Source: Parastagonospora avenae f. sp. tritici 18332-5 (Eukaryota; Ascomycota; Dothideomycetes; Pleosporales; Phaeosphaeriaceae). From it: a stretch of 64,000 nt of DNA. The notes beneath the pieces are model-generated. The model was not told the origin of the DNA and did no database searches. It saw nothing but the letters and a program-made list of their open reading frames with translations. The DNA lies in NCBI GenBank assembly GCA_022559985.1, contig JAFJTR010000003.1:248001-312000 (forward strand). Reading direction: 5' to 3'. A program made the translations under genes and the position numbers. Positions 11,239-22,920 of the stretch are shown piece after piece (the stretch's first letter is position 1; each line of letters starts with the position of its first letter).

Positions 11239-12537
11239 ATGGATTTCCATTCTGCACCTCAACCTCACTACACGATGCGCGCATTCGCTAACATGGACAT
11301 TTACAGCTCAGACAAGAACCAACGCCGTGTTCCAGAAGAAAAAGGTCCCTTTGGCAAAGCACGCAAGCGCGGAACTTCGCGAGCAAAGACACCTACTTTG
11401 AACAGCGCACTCGATTCAGCGCAACGCGACAACCAGAAGATGATCGACGATATCTTTGGTTCATTCAAGACGGAAAGCAACCAACGCTCGACTCGCGCCG
11501 CTTCAGGGAATGTCGCTGCTCTACCGCCGTCAGCATCAGCCCCAAACCTCCTAGACGCCGGTGGTCTATCCGTCTCTTTCCAAGCCGGCGCGTCGACGAA
11601 CGCTTCAGCCAAGGAACCGAAGGAAGTCATACTTTACGGCTACACTTCAGATGTACAATGGGCAGCGATATCGCACTTTGAGAAGGTATCAGGCGGTCTG
11701 ATATACGAAGAGTACGACCGCGAGCCATGGAACTCCAAAACGGGCTTGTCTTTCAACCCAACCAGCACCATGCGCGCATCGAGTATACGCACATTGGACA
11801 AGTCAGCATTGCGGAAGATCATGCAGTATGTTGGCGGCGACAGCTGGATAAAAGTCACATTCGACAGCGCAGAAGCAGCCGAGCGCGCATGCCACTACAG
11901 CCCGCACAACATCCAGGGCTACACCGTCTTCGCAGAGCCGTATCGAGGAACAGGCCCAACTGGTGGCGATCGCGCAATACGCGCAAATGTCGGCGGCGCA
12001 ATGTCTCAAACTGCTTCGCCCAACACCCTATCCTCAGGCACACTGGGTGCTCGCGACTCCTCCATCACAGCGTCCTCGGCAACAGCAACCGCTCCAGTCC
12101 TCGCACCCTTTGCGCGCTCGACGACTGAGCCTCTGTTCCGCGCAAGCGGCGCCTTCCCAGAAGAACAAGAACTCGCCCCGATACCGCAATCCCAACCACA
12201 GACCTCTTCCACAACGACAGCGACAGCACTAGGTCCTCGCTCCGCACGCGCGACGCTCCGTCTCAAAGGCGCAAACGTCAAACCTGCCGTATTCCTCCCG
12301 CAGGAAAAGGCGTTCCTCCCTTCACAGCCGCGCTGGCAACGGACTGTGGCCGCGGTGCCGGTCATCGGATGGGTGATTGGAAGCAGTCAGGGCATTATTG
12401 GCGATCAGGTACCGCGCAAAGATGACGGGAGCTTCGACTTTGATAAGGCGAGCTTGTATTGGCGGACGTGGTATGCGTTGGATGCGTGCTTCGGCACGGA
12501 CTTTTGTGGAGTGCGGGAGGCCGAGTATGACGAGTAG
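11239..12537 (+). CDS. NUP53: Nucleoporin Nup53/Nup35 family (432 aa)
   Basis: Single exon. About residues 127-238 form the Nup35-type RRM (MPPN domain): KEVILYGYTSDVQWAAISHF, then DSWIKVTFDSAEAAERACHY. The flanks are low-complexity Ser/Ala/Pro. The C-terminus (RTVAAVPVIGWVIGSSQGII) is an amphipathic membrane-contacting helix typical of Nup53. The protein is an inner-ring component linking Nup170/Nup155 and Nic96 to the pore membrane. Unlike most RRMs, this type dimerises and does not bind RNA. It lies tail to tail with SAR1, 322 bases apart. ATG 11275 is an alternative start. Confidence 0.92.
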   Translation: MDFHSAPQPHYTMRAFANMDIYSSDKNQRRVPEEKGPFGKARKRGTSRAKTPTLNSALDSAQRDNQKMIDDIFGSFKTESNQRSTRAASGNVAALPPSASAPNLLDAGGLSVSFQAGASTNASAKEPKEVILYGYTSDVQWAAISHFEKVSGGLIYEEYDREPWNSKTGLSFNPTSTMRASSIRTLDKSALRKIMQYVGGDSWIKVTFDSAEAAERACHYSPHNIQGYTVFAEPYRGTGPTGGDRAIRANVGGAMSQTASPNTLSSGTLGARDSSITASSATATAPVLAPFARSTTEPLFRASGAFPEEQELAPIPQSQPQTSSTTTATALGPRSARATLRLKGANVKPAVFLPQEKAFLPSQPRWQRTVAAVPVIGWVIGSSQGIIGDQVPRKDDGSFDFDKASLYWRTWYALDACFGTDFCGVREAEYDE

Positions 12538-12859
12538 GAGGATACATGTCAAAGCATTGCAAGGCGTTCTTTGGAAATTTTGCATAAGGGCCGTTAGAGT
12601 GTTTGGGAGCTATGTTTATATAGTAGCAGCTTGCTAGATTTTGCTGGGCTGTAAGAGTAATGAATTCGTCAAAGCAAGCACATCCTCACAAGTTCCAAGT
12701 TCTTTTCGTATGCAATATGGTAATTATCCCTTGCCAACGCCGACGCCAGTGACGGAACACCTAGGGTGCGTAAGACAATCGTACATCGTTGCTGCATCAA
12801 CTGCCACCTTCGCACCCACTTTGCAGCTCGCGTGTCCAGACCAAAGCATGCGAAGTGCT

Positions 12860-14017
12860 CTAGACATACTGGCTCAACCACCTGATACCCTCTCCGTATC
12901 CCTGTCTCATGACAACACTGCACATGAAAACCTCAATGGGTCGGATACCCTCAAGCGGCACCTTGCCCTTGCCAGTAGTCTGGTACAAGCCCAGGGTCGC
13001 GCGGAGCTGGTCCTCAGACACGGCCTCGGGGTGGTCGATCTTGTTGCCAAGGATGACGAAGGGGGTGTTCTTAAGCTCCTCCATGGCTAGGAGAGCGTCG
13101 AGTTCGGCCTTGGACTCGTTGAGGCGCTCGTGGTCTTTTGCGTCGACGAGGAAAACGATGCCGGACACTTCGGGGACTGTGTAGAAGAAAGTATTAGATT
13201 GTATTTATCTGTGGTGTGTGGTTGCAGAGGTACTGACAGTAGTCGCGCCATAGTCGTCGGGCTTGTGCGTGGCCTCCGAGATCGAAGGTTGTGAACTTGA
13301 CGTTGCCTATCGAGAGCTCCTCCGAGGTAGGATGGAGAGTTGGCTGGCTGAGACGTTGTTAGTAATTACTAGATTATTCAGACCATGTCACGCTTACAGA
13401 ACGGCAACACGGTCGTTCTTGAGCATGTGAAGAAGCCTTCGGTCCGTTAGCTGATGCCTAGCAAGTTGGCTCAGAATCCATACGTGGTCTTTCCGGCATT
13501 GTCACTGCGATGTGGTTAGTATTTGCGCTCGGCCTTTGCAGAGGGAGAGGACGCTTACAGTCCAAGGAAAAGAAGCTTGGCATGCTATTCACGTTGCATC
13601 AGTGCCGCTCATAGACTTGCTGTTCCAATCGTATCTACCTTGTTCATCAGACCAAGCGAGGAGAGAACATCCCAAACTGTTATGGTGTCAGTGCGTATCC
13701 TCCAATTATGTTGTTTCCATTCGTGATGCCAGGCCTACAACGTCCAAGCGATGGGCCATGTTGTAAAGCTTGTGATCCGACGAGCCCGACTTGTATGTTC
13801 GATTGGCATCGCAGCCTCCCCACGTAATAACAAGGGTTTAATCGGCATTGAAACACCATCTACATCTCAGATCCCGGTTCGGATCGGTCGCGCGAGGCAT
13901 ACGAAGGGGGTGATGAAGTAGGCGTAGAGAGCGGCCTGAACTTACACCTGTCGCAAGGTTAATGACATAGTCCTGTGTAGCCTGCAGCATGTGTACTTAC
14001 CAATCGAGAATCCACAT
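12860..14017 (-). CDS. SAR1: COPII GTPase Sar1 (189 aa), 8 exons including an apparent 2-base micro-exon
   Basis: Exons (minus) 14017-14001, 13947-13946, 13676-13639, 13584-13559, 13504-13484, 13436-13398, 13347-13238, 13176-12860, total 190 codons including stop. This matches the 189-residue length of filamentous-fungal Sar1. Motifs: GLDNAGKTT (P-loop), DLGGHAQARR (switch II), NKID, and the invariant end GIRWLSQYV. Sar1-GTP inserts its N-terminal helix in the ER membrane and recruits Sec23/24 to form COPII vesicles. The first exon ends after 17 bases (MWILD plus TG) and the third begins TTTGGGATG. Only two added bases, G and T, yield the conserved MWILDWFWDVLSSLGL. The bases GT sit at 13946-13947 between GCGACAG and GTAAGT, giving introns of 53 and 269 bases. 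Other introns are 47-61 bases. Confidence 0.93.
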
Positions 14018-15060
14018 GATTGCAGGTTGAATTCCGGTATTTGAAAGAGGTTTAATTTATTGGAATCACGCTTTGTAATTTGTTGAGGTTTCGTGAGCGG
14101 TAAGCTGTAGAGCGAAGATGTTCGGAGGTCGAGGCGGCGGTCTTCTCGACAGGGATCTGGGCAGACAGCCGAGCTGACACGTGCGCTCATGTCACGTGTG
14201 GGATCCATCACCTTTCACAACTGTCGATGTCTTGGCACCAGTTTTGGGACTTTTTCGAGTACGGTATTGCTACAATTGATATGTAACGAGAAACACAGAA
14301 TCAAAAGCCGAGACTTTTTTACAAACTTCATTTAGTTGAAATTACCCCCCAGCTCTCACTCTACATGAGCGTCTTGTTAAAGCTATACTCTTTGCTGTTG
14401 CGCTTGCATAGAGTCATGCGGCACGACAATCAAAAAGTATTGTGGCGGCAACAATGCTACCCAGCCATCAGTTGTAAGGATGATCGTTCCTCTAGACGTA
14501 TCATCCCAGCAACATCCCGGCATAACTTCATTGTGGCGCATCAAACAATTGAAGTGTGTAGCATGCTCGAGCGGGGTACGAGTACCTCCGTGGAGGAGAT
14601 CGACTCACCGGGCTTGGGGAATACGATGCTGGCGTTGATGCGCGGGATGGCAGACGGCTTCAGTACGTCAGTGTCTGTCGCTCACCGGTATCACCGGACT
14701 CCCACCGGTCAGGCGCAAAATCAAAGGTGATTTCGCAAAGCACTTCATTATGGTCATGCAAGAAGGCTTGATGTTCATATTCATTCAACTTCATTTGACA
14801 TTAAATCCGCCAGACTACCTAAAGCTATGCGATATAACAATGTCAAGGCAAGCGTTTGCCTCATACTGGTATACACCAGACCACCGTAGTATGCCAGTAT
14901 TATGTACACATCTAAGGAGTGTTCGTGACTACATGCCATCGTTAGAGAGTGTCGCAAGGAAATCCTCCACCCATATTCTTCATTATACGGCTTAAGCCTT
15001 TTCAGCCCAGTGATAATGCGAGAGCAACCGCTAATTACAACACCTTCCATTGCGACATGT

Positions 15061-16063
15061 TTACAACATAGCCATAAGACCAAGGAGACCGGCGGCGAAT
15101 GCACCAACAACGGCGTTGTTGGTGGCAGCAGCACCGGTGAACTGGGATGGAGCTGGGCGAGACACGGTGGCGTTGGCAGTGGCGACGGGAGCCTGGGGCT
15201 GACCGTCGGAGATCTGGGAGACAATGGGACCAACAGGCTTGGGGGTAGGTGCCTGAGGCTGGCCGTCGGAGATCTGAGAGACAATGGGGCCAACGGGCTT
15301 GGGTGCCTGAGGCTGGCCATCGGGGATCTGGGAAACAATGGGTCGGGGAGACGGCTTGGGGGTACCAGCCTGAGGCTGGCCATCAGAGATCTGAGAAACG
15401 ACGGGGCCGGGAGATGGCTTGGGAGTACCAGCCTGGGGCTGACCATCAGAGATCTGGGAGATGACAGCGGGCTTGGAAGCTTGGGGCTGGCCATCGGAGA
15501 TCTGAGAAACGACAGGTGGCTGAGTGACCTGGGGCTGGCCATCACTGATCTGGGATGCACCGCTGCCACCGGCGGAGTTGACAGCGTTGATGTAGATGGG
15601 GATGCACTGCGCACCAGTGCTTTGGCTGTACAGGTTGTAGAAGTCACCGGACAAGCACTGGTAGAAGACTGCTGGAGCAGCACGGCCGTTGGCAGAGAGA
15701 GCGAGGGACCCGTTGCCGCAAACCGAGAAACCAGTGGACTCACGAGCACCAGCCTGGAGAGGTGCATCGAATTGGAACCTGAATAGCGTTAGAATATTGA
15801 TCAATTGACACCCAATGAGCAACTTACTGGTAGTTGCTGGCAATGTATCCCTGGCGACCGGCCTGGTCCTTGACAATACCGTCCTTGAGGGACAATGTCA
15901 AAGCACCAGCAAGCTGGCGGCGAGAAAGATCACGCTTGCCGGAGGAGGTGACATTGACAGTCTGGATGTTGAAAGTTCCACTCCTTGAGGCCTGGCAACC
16001 AGCTGGGGGGCTCTGTGCCATGACCGCCGTGGCGGCAACAGCAATAACAACGAAGGACTTCAT
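15061..16063 (-). CDS. PIR-repeat cell-wall protein with GPI-like tail (317 aa, 2 exons)
   Basis: Exons (minus) 16063-15828 and 15778-15061 around a 49-base intron. A signal peptide (MKSFVVIAVAATAVMAQ) is followed by a Kex2-like site (GKRDLSRR). A globular region with cysteines follows (QAGARESTGFSVCGNGSLAL ... GAQCIPIYI). Then come seven copies of the PIR motif SQISDGQPQ (one copy reads SQIPDGQPQ), separated by Pro/Lys/Gly-rich spacers. The C-terminus (VVGAFAAGLLGLMAML) looks like a GPI-attachment signal. In yeast PIR proteins a repeat Gln is ester-linked to beta-1,3-glucan. Here the repeats lie after the cysteine region, and PIR linkage is combined with a GPI-like tail. The likely role is cell-wall cross-linking. 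Confidence 0.85.
15190..15565 (-). repeat. In-frame tandem repeats encoding SQISDGQPQ
   Basis: Seven diverged units of 33-66 bases, each carrying a GATCTgnGA core (the reverse complement of the QISDG codons). They give seven PIR motifs in the minus-strand gene. The fourth and fifth units, and the sixth and seventh, share longer flanks (AGTPKPSP and KPVGPIV), suggesting recent duplication. Confidence 0.85.
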
Positions 16064-18343
16064 TTTCAGAAGATCTGTCGGACTGGTGACGAGATAACGG
16101 GTGTGTGTGCTAAACAGCGGAAGTTGATAACGAAGGATGAACTGATTGAACGAAGTATCAGTCTTATAGTTATTATTGCGCAAACGTTGACAGTACTAGT
16201 AACCACGACAACGGAGAGTATGAGACAGGATGGGAACGGTAAGAGTGGAAAGGCAAGACAGCTAAATAGCAACACTCGGCCATTGTCTTAGTCCATCAAA
16301 CTACCTCATCGAACATGCTACCGCAGATCGGCCATGGATGGCGTGGAGTAGTCCAGTAGCAACGCGCAGCGCAGCCCTTCAGCCAAGCCAGTAGTGATTA
16401 ACTGCACGCGTCAATGCAAGACCGTCACCTGCCTAGTCTGACGCCTCCCGCTACAAAAGTCGATGCTGGCTGACCGAGTCCGCGAGCGTCGCTGCAAACG
16501 ACTAACCATCTGTGGAGCCTGATCAGTCTCATTGGACAATATATTCACCCGACCCCTCCTTTGTCCGCCACCGCCTCTTGGAATGCAACTCGACAAACGC
16601 TGTTCCCGCCTCTTGATCGAACTTGGCTCTCGTACCGCTTCAGCCATTCCCAGATTTATGGTTAGCATTTGGGTTTGTGTGCCCATGCGCGCACGAGCAG
16701 ATGGTCGCTGCTGGCCTGTGCCAGATCGTTAGCATCATTGACGTCGTACATGTACCAGCTCAGTAAGCCTCGCGCTCGTTGTCAAGCTGACCCGCGGCAC
16801 GCAGAGTCTAAGACATCAAAAAGACTGCATGCACAAAGCCCATCATACCCTTGAGGAATCTAGCGTTCGCCAAGGTTAATCGCTATGCAGCATGGATGGA
16901 GCTTCCTGCGTTCGACGGCAGCTCTGGGAGTACACTCTAACATGTAAGCTGACCGGCCATTCGTCGATGGCTATTGCTGATCTGCGGGTACTTTCTGGTG
17001 TGGAGTAGCTCGCCCAATTTGACTATTGAAAAGGCAAGGATGGGCGAGGCGGGACGGTGTTGAGGTGTAAAAGTCTCCAGTGATGTCAAGACTTGCGTCC
17101 CAATTGAGTTCGGATGCTTGCCTAGCCTAGCGCGCATCTGTGGGGAAATGTGGCTGATGGTTCAGCCGCGGGCAATCGTCCGCGATGGCACCGTTCGCTG
17201 GAACCGTCTCACGAAGGTTGAAGGGGCTGGCAGCTGGTGTAAGCGGTTGCTGGGGACACGACATGGCCGTGTGTCAAATTCAAGCTACTCATTTTCGAGT
17301 GAGTACACTGTGATTTTTGCAGAGACAAATCGCATGCAGCTTGTGAAGGAGGGGTATTTGATGGATCTTGAGATAGACATAATGCCGTTCAGCATCGAAC
17401 GATGCTTGGCCGCTTTCCCGGGGCGTTGAGTTGCGATAGGAAGGGATGTGAAGTGCCACCAAAACGACGCGCGGAATCGCTAAGTAAGCTTGACGTCACC
17501 CCTGCCACCATCGGTGATCGCTCGTGCCGCTGCCATGCATACTTCCATAGCTTCATTGGACTACCGAGCTTCTTCATATTTCTCATCCGAGTCCTTCTGC
17601 TAAAGATGCGCTCGGCTTGAGACATCTCGTGTCTGATGGAAAGGCGAATTGCTCTGTTCTCGGGAAATTGTCGCCACTAGAATGCATTCTTGGGACATCT
17701 CAGCGACTATTCCAAGTTCACCACGACGAAGGCAGCACCACGACTCCACTTTCACGAACGAACTGCGCCAAAAAAGGTATGAAACACTTGGTGTTGAGTT
17801 ATTCGTGGCTTCGTGGCTCGGCAATCGCGATATGCTCTAGAGACTCTCAAGTCTCCTCCTAGTGACGCGGATCCGGTCTATTGGTATTCACTGCAGGGAC
17901 TTTGCATCTAAATAAGCAATAAACATGGCCCTGGGTGCCGGAGATCATGGCCGCGGTCGGTGCTCATGCTATCGATAGTGCGGTTTCCTTCGGGCAGTTT
18001 TTCCATGAGCAGATCGTGACTTTTTCATGAACACATGATTTGTGTTTCGTAATCGCGTATACAAAATTTTCACACAAAGACCAGAAGCACGGCTTTCCTT
18101 GAACTACAACACCAGGATGCCGAGCTGCTGTAAATATGACGCACTTGGTCAAGCGCCGGAGTGCGTCCCGCTGCAAAGGATGAACCTTCACTGTCTCTTT
18201 CATAAGTGGAGTGAAGCCAACTCAACATAACAGAAAGAAGACTTGAGATTGCATAATTTTGTCGGCTGAAGAACAGCGCAGTATCATTGTTTGTCACTCT
18301 CCTATGTCCTCATGTCCAGCATTCCTCTCTTTCATCCGTAAAA
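16064..18343. other. Gene-free stretch of about 2.3 kb
   Basis: Contains the promoter of the PIR-type gene at its left end (a CT/GA-rich tract at 16200-16300). Only short open frames, none of them with linked splice sites or recognisable motifs. I see nothing else. Confidence 0.4.
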
Positions 18344-18670
18344 TCAAGACTTCCACTCCCCAGCTCTCTTCACTCCTCCAGCCACGTCATTTGCCCCCTT
18401 TTCAATTCCGTTTGTCGCATCTTTCAATCCATTTGCAATAGGACGTCCGGCACTGCCAGTTGCGCCTTCAAGTGTCTCTCCGACACCTCGTCCAAGCGCA
18501 CCAACTACATGAAATGCCATGTCAATGTCGTGTCACAAACTCGAGTTGCACATCAGCGACTTACCCACTCCACCAACTGTGTTGGTCACGCCACCCAGGG
18601 TGTTACCGACCGTAGAGGTAACAAACTTCGCGCCCGCTGTGGCGCCGGAATCTTGCTGGCCGATAGGCAT
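18344..18670 (-). CDS. Small Gly/Ala/Thr-rich protein, 88 aa, 2 exons
   Basis: Exons (minus) 18670-18565 and 18504-18344; intron of 60 bases with GTAAGT donor and CATGTAG acceptor; phases close to 89 codons. The product reads MPIGQQDSGATAGAKFVTST, then NTLGGVTNTVGGVVGALGRG, and ends DVAGGVKRAGEWKS. The 11-residue-like periodicity of Gly, Val and Thr with few bulky residues suggests amphipathic helices, as in lipid- or membrane-interacting stress proteins. I recognise no named family. Such glycine-rich small proteins recur in filamentous ascomycetes. Confidence 0.65.
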
Positions 18671-19748
18671 TGTGGTAGCTAGAGGTTGGGTGATCGGTAG
18701 GTAATAGTGCCGAGGCTGTGCAGGCGGCTCAGTGTCTTTGAGTTTGAGTTTGAAGATAAGATTAAGTTCGAGCTAAGTGATGGCAAAGTGAATTGGCCAT
18801 ATGGTTAGGGCTGGTGTTTTTTAACCTCAGCCAAAGATGTTGTGACGTCATTGGAGGCAGGGCTGTGAAACTGGATGCGCGCGATACAGTCTGCCGTCCA
18901 TCTCCAACATTCAGGTTTATAACCTTGGATTACACAATATTCGGCCCATTTGCAACAACAACAATCCAACCAGACGATATGATATGATCCCCATGGAAAT
19001 TAACGCGGTCGCCACGAAATTGCACTGTACACTGCTTTTACAGCCAAGACGTGAGTGTCGTCAGTCGTATACTTAAAAAACCCTGTCAAGTACTTTGAAG
19101 AAAGCAATATACACTCACGACTGTACACATGACCCGAGAATGCATGTTCAGGTTGGCCAATTGTGATAAGTTCATGCCGCTTTTCAAGGCTATGCGAATT
19201 TGCCAGGTAGCTCTTCCAAGATTCCTTCCTCTGAGTTCAACTTCATCAACCTTATTCGATTTTCAAGTTCCTTTCTCTCCGCCTCACGATCATCATGATT
19301 TCCCATCTCCGTGTCCTAGACCTTTCTGGCTTACGTACGCTGTCAAATCGGTGGTCGGGACATTTCGTGTTCTAGCGCTGGAGGCCTGACAGCGCAAGAC
19401 GGAATCCCGCTTGTAAAGAGCTCCGTGTCATTGGTGGACACGCGTCTCTCATGGATATACCGGTCGCGGTCGGACGAAACAACTGCTTAAGTCACGGCGC
19501 GTACTCTTCGCGAGTTCGAATTGTTGCAAAAGTTCTTAGTTCAGGAAGCGGCTGACTGATACAAAAGACGCTCAGATGCAGCTTTTTAAGAACGCCTAGT
19601 ACACACTTCGAATGTCACTCATCGCCTGATACTTTCCATACAAACGAAAATATTTTCAAAAGCTTCTGATACTATTATTCAAGTTTGCGACATTCGAACA
19701 CAAAAAAATCTGACCTTCAACCACTCTGGTAAAGCGCATAGCAAAAAA
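18671..19748. other. Intergenic between divergent genes
   Basis: Roughly 1.1 kb between two divergently transcribed genes. No further gene is evident. It presumably contains both promoters. Confidence 0.4.
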
Positions 19749-20312
19749 ATGGACTCTCTGTACCCGCAAGCACTATACGCTGAAGACCAACCGAATGCCC
19801 CAGTCATCCTATACATCCACGTAATGCGCGCCTCGGCGATGACATTCACATTCTTCTCGCTGACTCGCATTCCGATCACAATCTTAAGAAATCGCATCCG
19901 CGGACTACCCATCGACATGTCCGCATTGGTTGCACGCACTCTGCAATCATCAGGTCGTTCTTTTGTAGCGGGCTCAGCAGTCGGCGCACTTATGACATGG
20001 GGACGCATGCGAGGTCGGGAAGATATCGAATGGCAAGATCGATCGTGGAGAATTCTGGGAAATAAGGGCGAGGTCCAGACAGATTGGGTGACAATGGGAG
20101 GTATGGGTGCTGGAACTGCCGCCGGAATATTGGCTGCCAGAAGGGGGGTGTTACCAATTAGTGTCGGAAAATCAATGTTTGGGGGAGCTGCTGCTGGCTC
20201 ATCTGTTGGTAAGAAGATATACTGGCGCTACGTTCCTGATCAATGCTAACATTAAGTTTCAGGTGTACCCTTCATGATCGCGACCTTCATGATAGGACGG
20301 AAATCTGCATGA
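19749..20312 (+). CDS. Conserved-looking fungal protein with glycine-rich hydrophobic segments (169 aa, 2 exons)
   Basis: Exons 19749-20208 and 20263-20312; intron of 54 bases with GTAAGA donor and TGCTAACATTAAG..CAG end. The product starts MDSLYPQALYAEDQPNAPVI. It contains an ITILRNRIRGLPID segment and then three Gly/Ala-rich hydrophobic stretches: VAGSAVGALMTWG, MGGMGAGTAAGILAA and FGGAAAGSSVG. These small-residue repeats resemble glycine-zipper membrane segments of Tim17-like or MICOS-type mitochondrial proteins, but I cannot assign a family. Without the intron the protein would end QC; splicing replaces this with VPFMIATFMIGRKSA. Function unknown. Confidence 0.75.
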
Positions 20313-22920
20313 GTTACATGGATCAAATGCAACGACCATGAATACCTGCTATACTATCAGTGGCTGTTGAATTCCAACAATCATACTACACTACGGTCTC
20401 GTTACAAGGCTACTAGGTTGTTCCCGCCAATACACTGAGCTTCTTAGTCTTTGAGGCTTCTTCTGATTGTGTCTAAAATATCCAGGGTTAATCAGCTTGT
20501 TCGTCAAGCTTGAAGCACCACACTTAGCGTTGCAGCGCGCAACTTTCTATTCTTCCATAAGCCTACATAACACCAATACATGCCCAACGTAGATAACCGT
20601 GGATCAAGGCCGTGACTCCAGTTGATTGCCGATTTAGCAGCTTCGAGTTTACTCCACTAGATCAATGCCGTGCTTCGTGGTAGTATTACCAACATTATTG
20701 CTAATTCCATGTGATAGAAACGGTTGTCCCCATGGTCTCGAACGTGGTCTGAGAGGTGCAAAGCTAACCAGGACAGCTCGATTCTTTGGCGAGATGTCAT
20801 AATAGCAAGAAGCACAGACAATGTTACTTCGCCTTTCACTCAACAAATCTTCACCACCGTACTAATCCACGTAAGGCACGTTACTGATCGACAGGTCCGA
20901 GAAGGCGACCCTTGGGAATGGCGTGGCCAGGCCTTTGATCAACGGGAGGATCCGCACTGTCCCCAGAGTTCGGTGATTTTACTTCGCATGTTGATGAACT
21001 TTGGGAGGGGTAGCTGGTTCCCACTGCTTGGCTAAGAACGCGATCCAGGAACCTCTGGTGCCGGTGTACTGTGCCTAGGAGACCGATCCTTCCCGCGGAC
21101 CTGGGCACGGTGATAGAGCTCAGCATCGAGTCGCCGGATTAAACTAGCTCGTCTCTCAAGGAACGCTTTCGAGCGTCCAGGCGTGACGCAGATGAGGACG
21201 TTATTCATGGTTGTAAGCACGTGAAAACAAATTGCCACGAGCAGTCGCTTTTTCAATCGATCCCACTCTTGTTCCATCTTTCGCAACACTTTCATTTTCG
21301 CGCCTTTCTTCTTTTTCTGTTGTGCCTGGGATTGTTACGTACCCCCAGGTTTACCTGTGGACATTCCGCGGGTTGGCGGGCGGAAGATATTTTAGATGCA
21401 ACAACATCCGAGAGATCGCTGCCCCACAACTTCGAGGCAGAACTCCATCAGCGCAAGTTACACCACCTCGTGTGTACAGGGAATAACCGCGTGTCGTCAA
21501 CGGCAGACAAAAGCGACTTGATCGTCGCCCCCGAGCTTCACAAAACGGCCGGCGGGCCGCTCTCGAAGCGCGTTGTGTCATCGCTACCGCATGCGACATG
21601 TTCGGTCGGAGGCCTGAGCACCCTACACAAATGCAGTTTCTCGACGATTCAGGCTTTCAGGTTCGGCAGCAACTATGCATATTACCAAACATATGCCAAA
21701 CTTTTAAGGAATCTAGCCTGTGGACTTCTCGGCGCACCAAGGCGCCTAGTTCTACATCCAGACCTATGACCTCACGAGCGCCGCATCTTCCCCAGACTTC
21801 TGCAATATAACTTAATCAAAGTCGGGTGTCGGTAGCTGAGCGCGGTCCGATTTTTTCTCCTACCATAATGTTGGGAGATGAGGTCTAGGCGCCGGTATTG
21901 CTTTGCTTTTCGCGAGCCATTGGAATCACGCCGTGTGACCACCTGAAACGCAACACCGATTTGGACATCGTCCACCCAATGTGCTGCTTTCCAAGAACAT
22001 GTGTCGCATGGCGCCGCACAGGCGTATGGTTCTCGAAACGCAACCCGCATGTCTCCATATCCACCAAGCGGCACCATGTATCCTGGAATTTCCACGTCGT
22101 CTCAACGGCCGTCCCATCGAGTCCTGAGGTTGAGTGACTCGACTCGTCGTGTCGTCATATGCTGTTGGCTCTTTTTGCCTGTGCTACGGCGCCTACTGTC
22201 CGTTGCCTCAAGTTGATTCTGCTGGTAGCACACTATTGGCTATTGGCCTTTAAGCGGTCGCTAGATGTTCGTTGAGACAGGGATCGGCTACCGTAAGTAC
22301 TGTCCAGGCTCAGGGAAGAGAAATGTGCCACGCAGCCTTCCGTTCTGGTCTGGCGAAACGATGTTCGCTGGGCTCATGCGACTTTGGCGAGACGTGCACG
22401 ACACCCACATTCCCCACACTCACAGCCACCAATGCCGTGCCTGACAGCCCTCATAGGAAAGAGTAGCGGTCCTGAGGCGCCGGAAGTAGTACCACCGTCC
22501 GGCGCGGTGCTACTACTGTGTCTGAGGTTTGATGAGGCAAAACGGGATCGAAAGAGAAGACGTCGGTCTTGCTTGCTATAGCGGACGAGATAACATCCAT
22601 CACGAGATGGCAAAATATGTCGAATAAGAGATAGTATAGGATGGTCTATAAGCACTTCCACGTGAGGGCAAGAAAACGGATGATCAGCCCGCTGTAGCGA
22701 ATGGGAAGAACGTGATGCTCTATTTGTCCCAGCAGGTGTTAATATACACATCGCGGGGGGGCGCCCTGAAGGGCCCGCCCGTCCGTGCCTGGCACACCGA
22801 GCCAGGGTAGCTGCACCCCAACCCTGCCAACTCCTGTAGTATATGAGAAGCGCCCACCCTCGAGAGGCGCGCGATGTGGTTTTCGCGATTTCTGGCCGAA
22901 ACGGATAGCAAGTCGTCGAG
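20313..22920. other. Gene-free stretch of about 2.6 kb
   Basis: Several open frames of 60-180 codons on both strands, none of them with motifs, signal peptides or phase-compatible splice neighbours. No long repeat seen. The right end serves as promoter of the receptor gene at 22921. Confidence 0.4.

Noticed and set aside
14781..15767. Minus-strand frame with Ser/Pro/Arg/Leu-rich repeats
   Set aside because: Alternate frame of the PIR-repeat gene; the correct frame has signal peptide, cysteines and PIR motifs.
21221..21769. Plus-strand frame of 182 codons
   Set aside because: Three overlapping open frames coexist here, with no motif; no good start context or splice signals.
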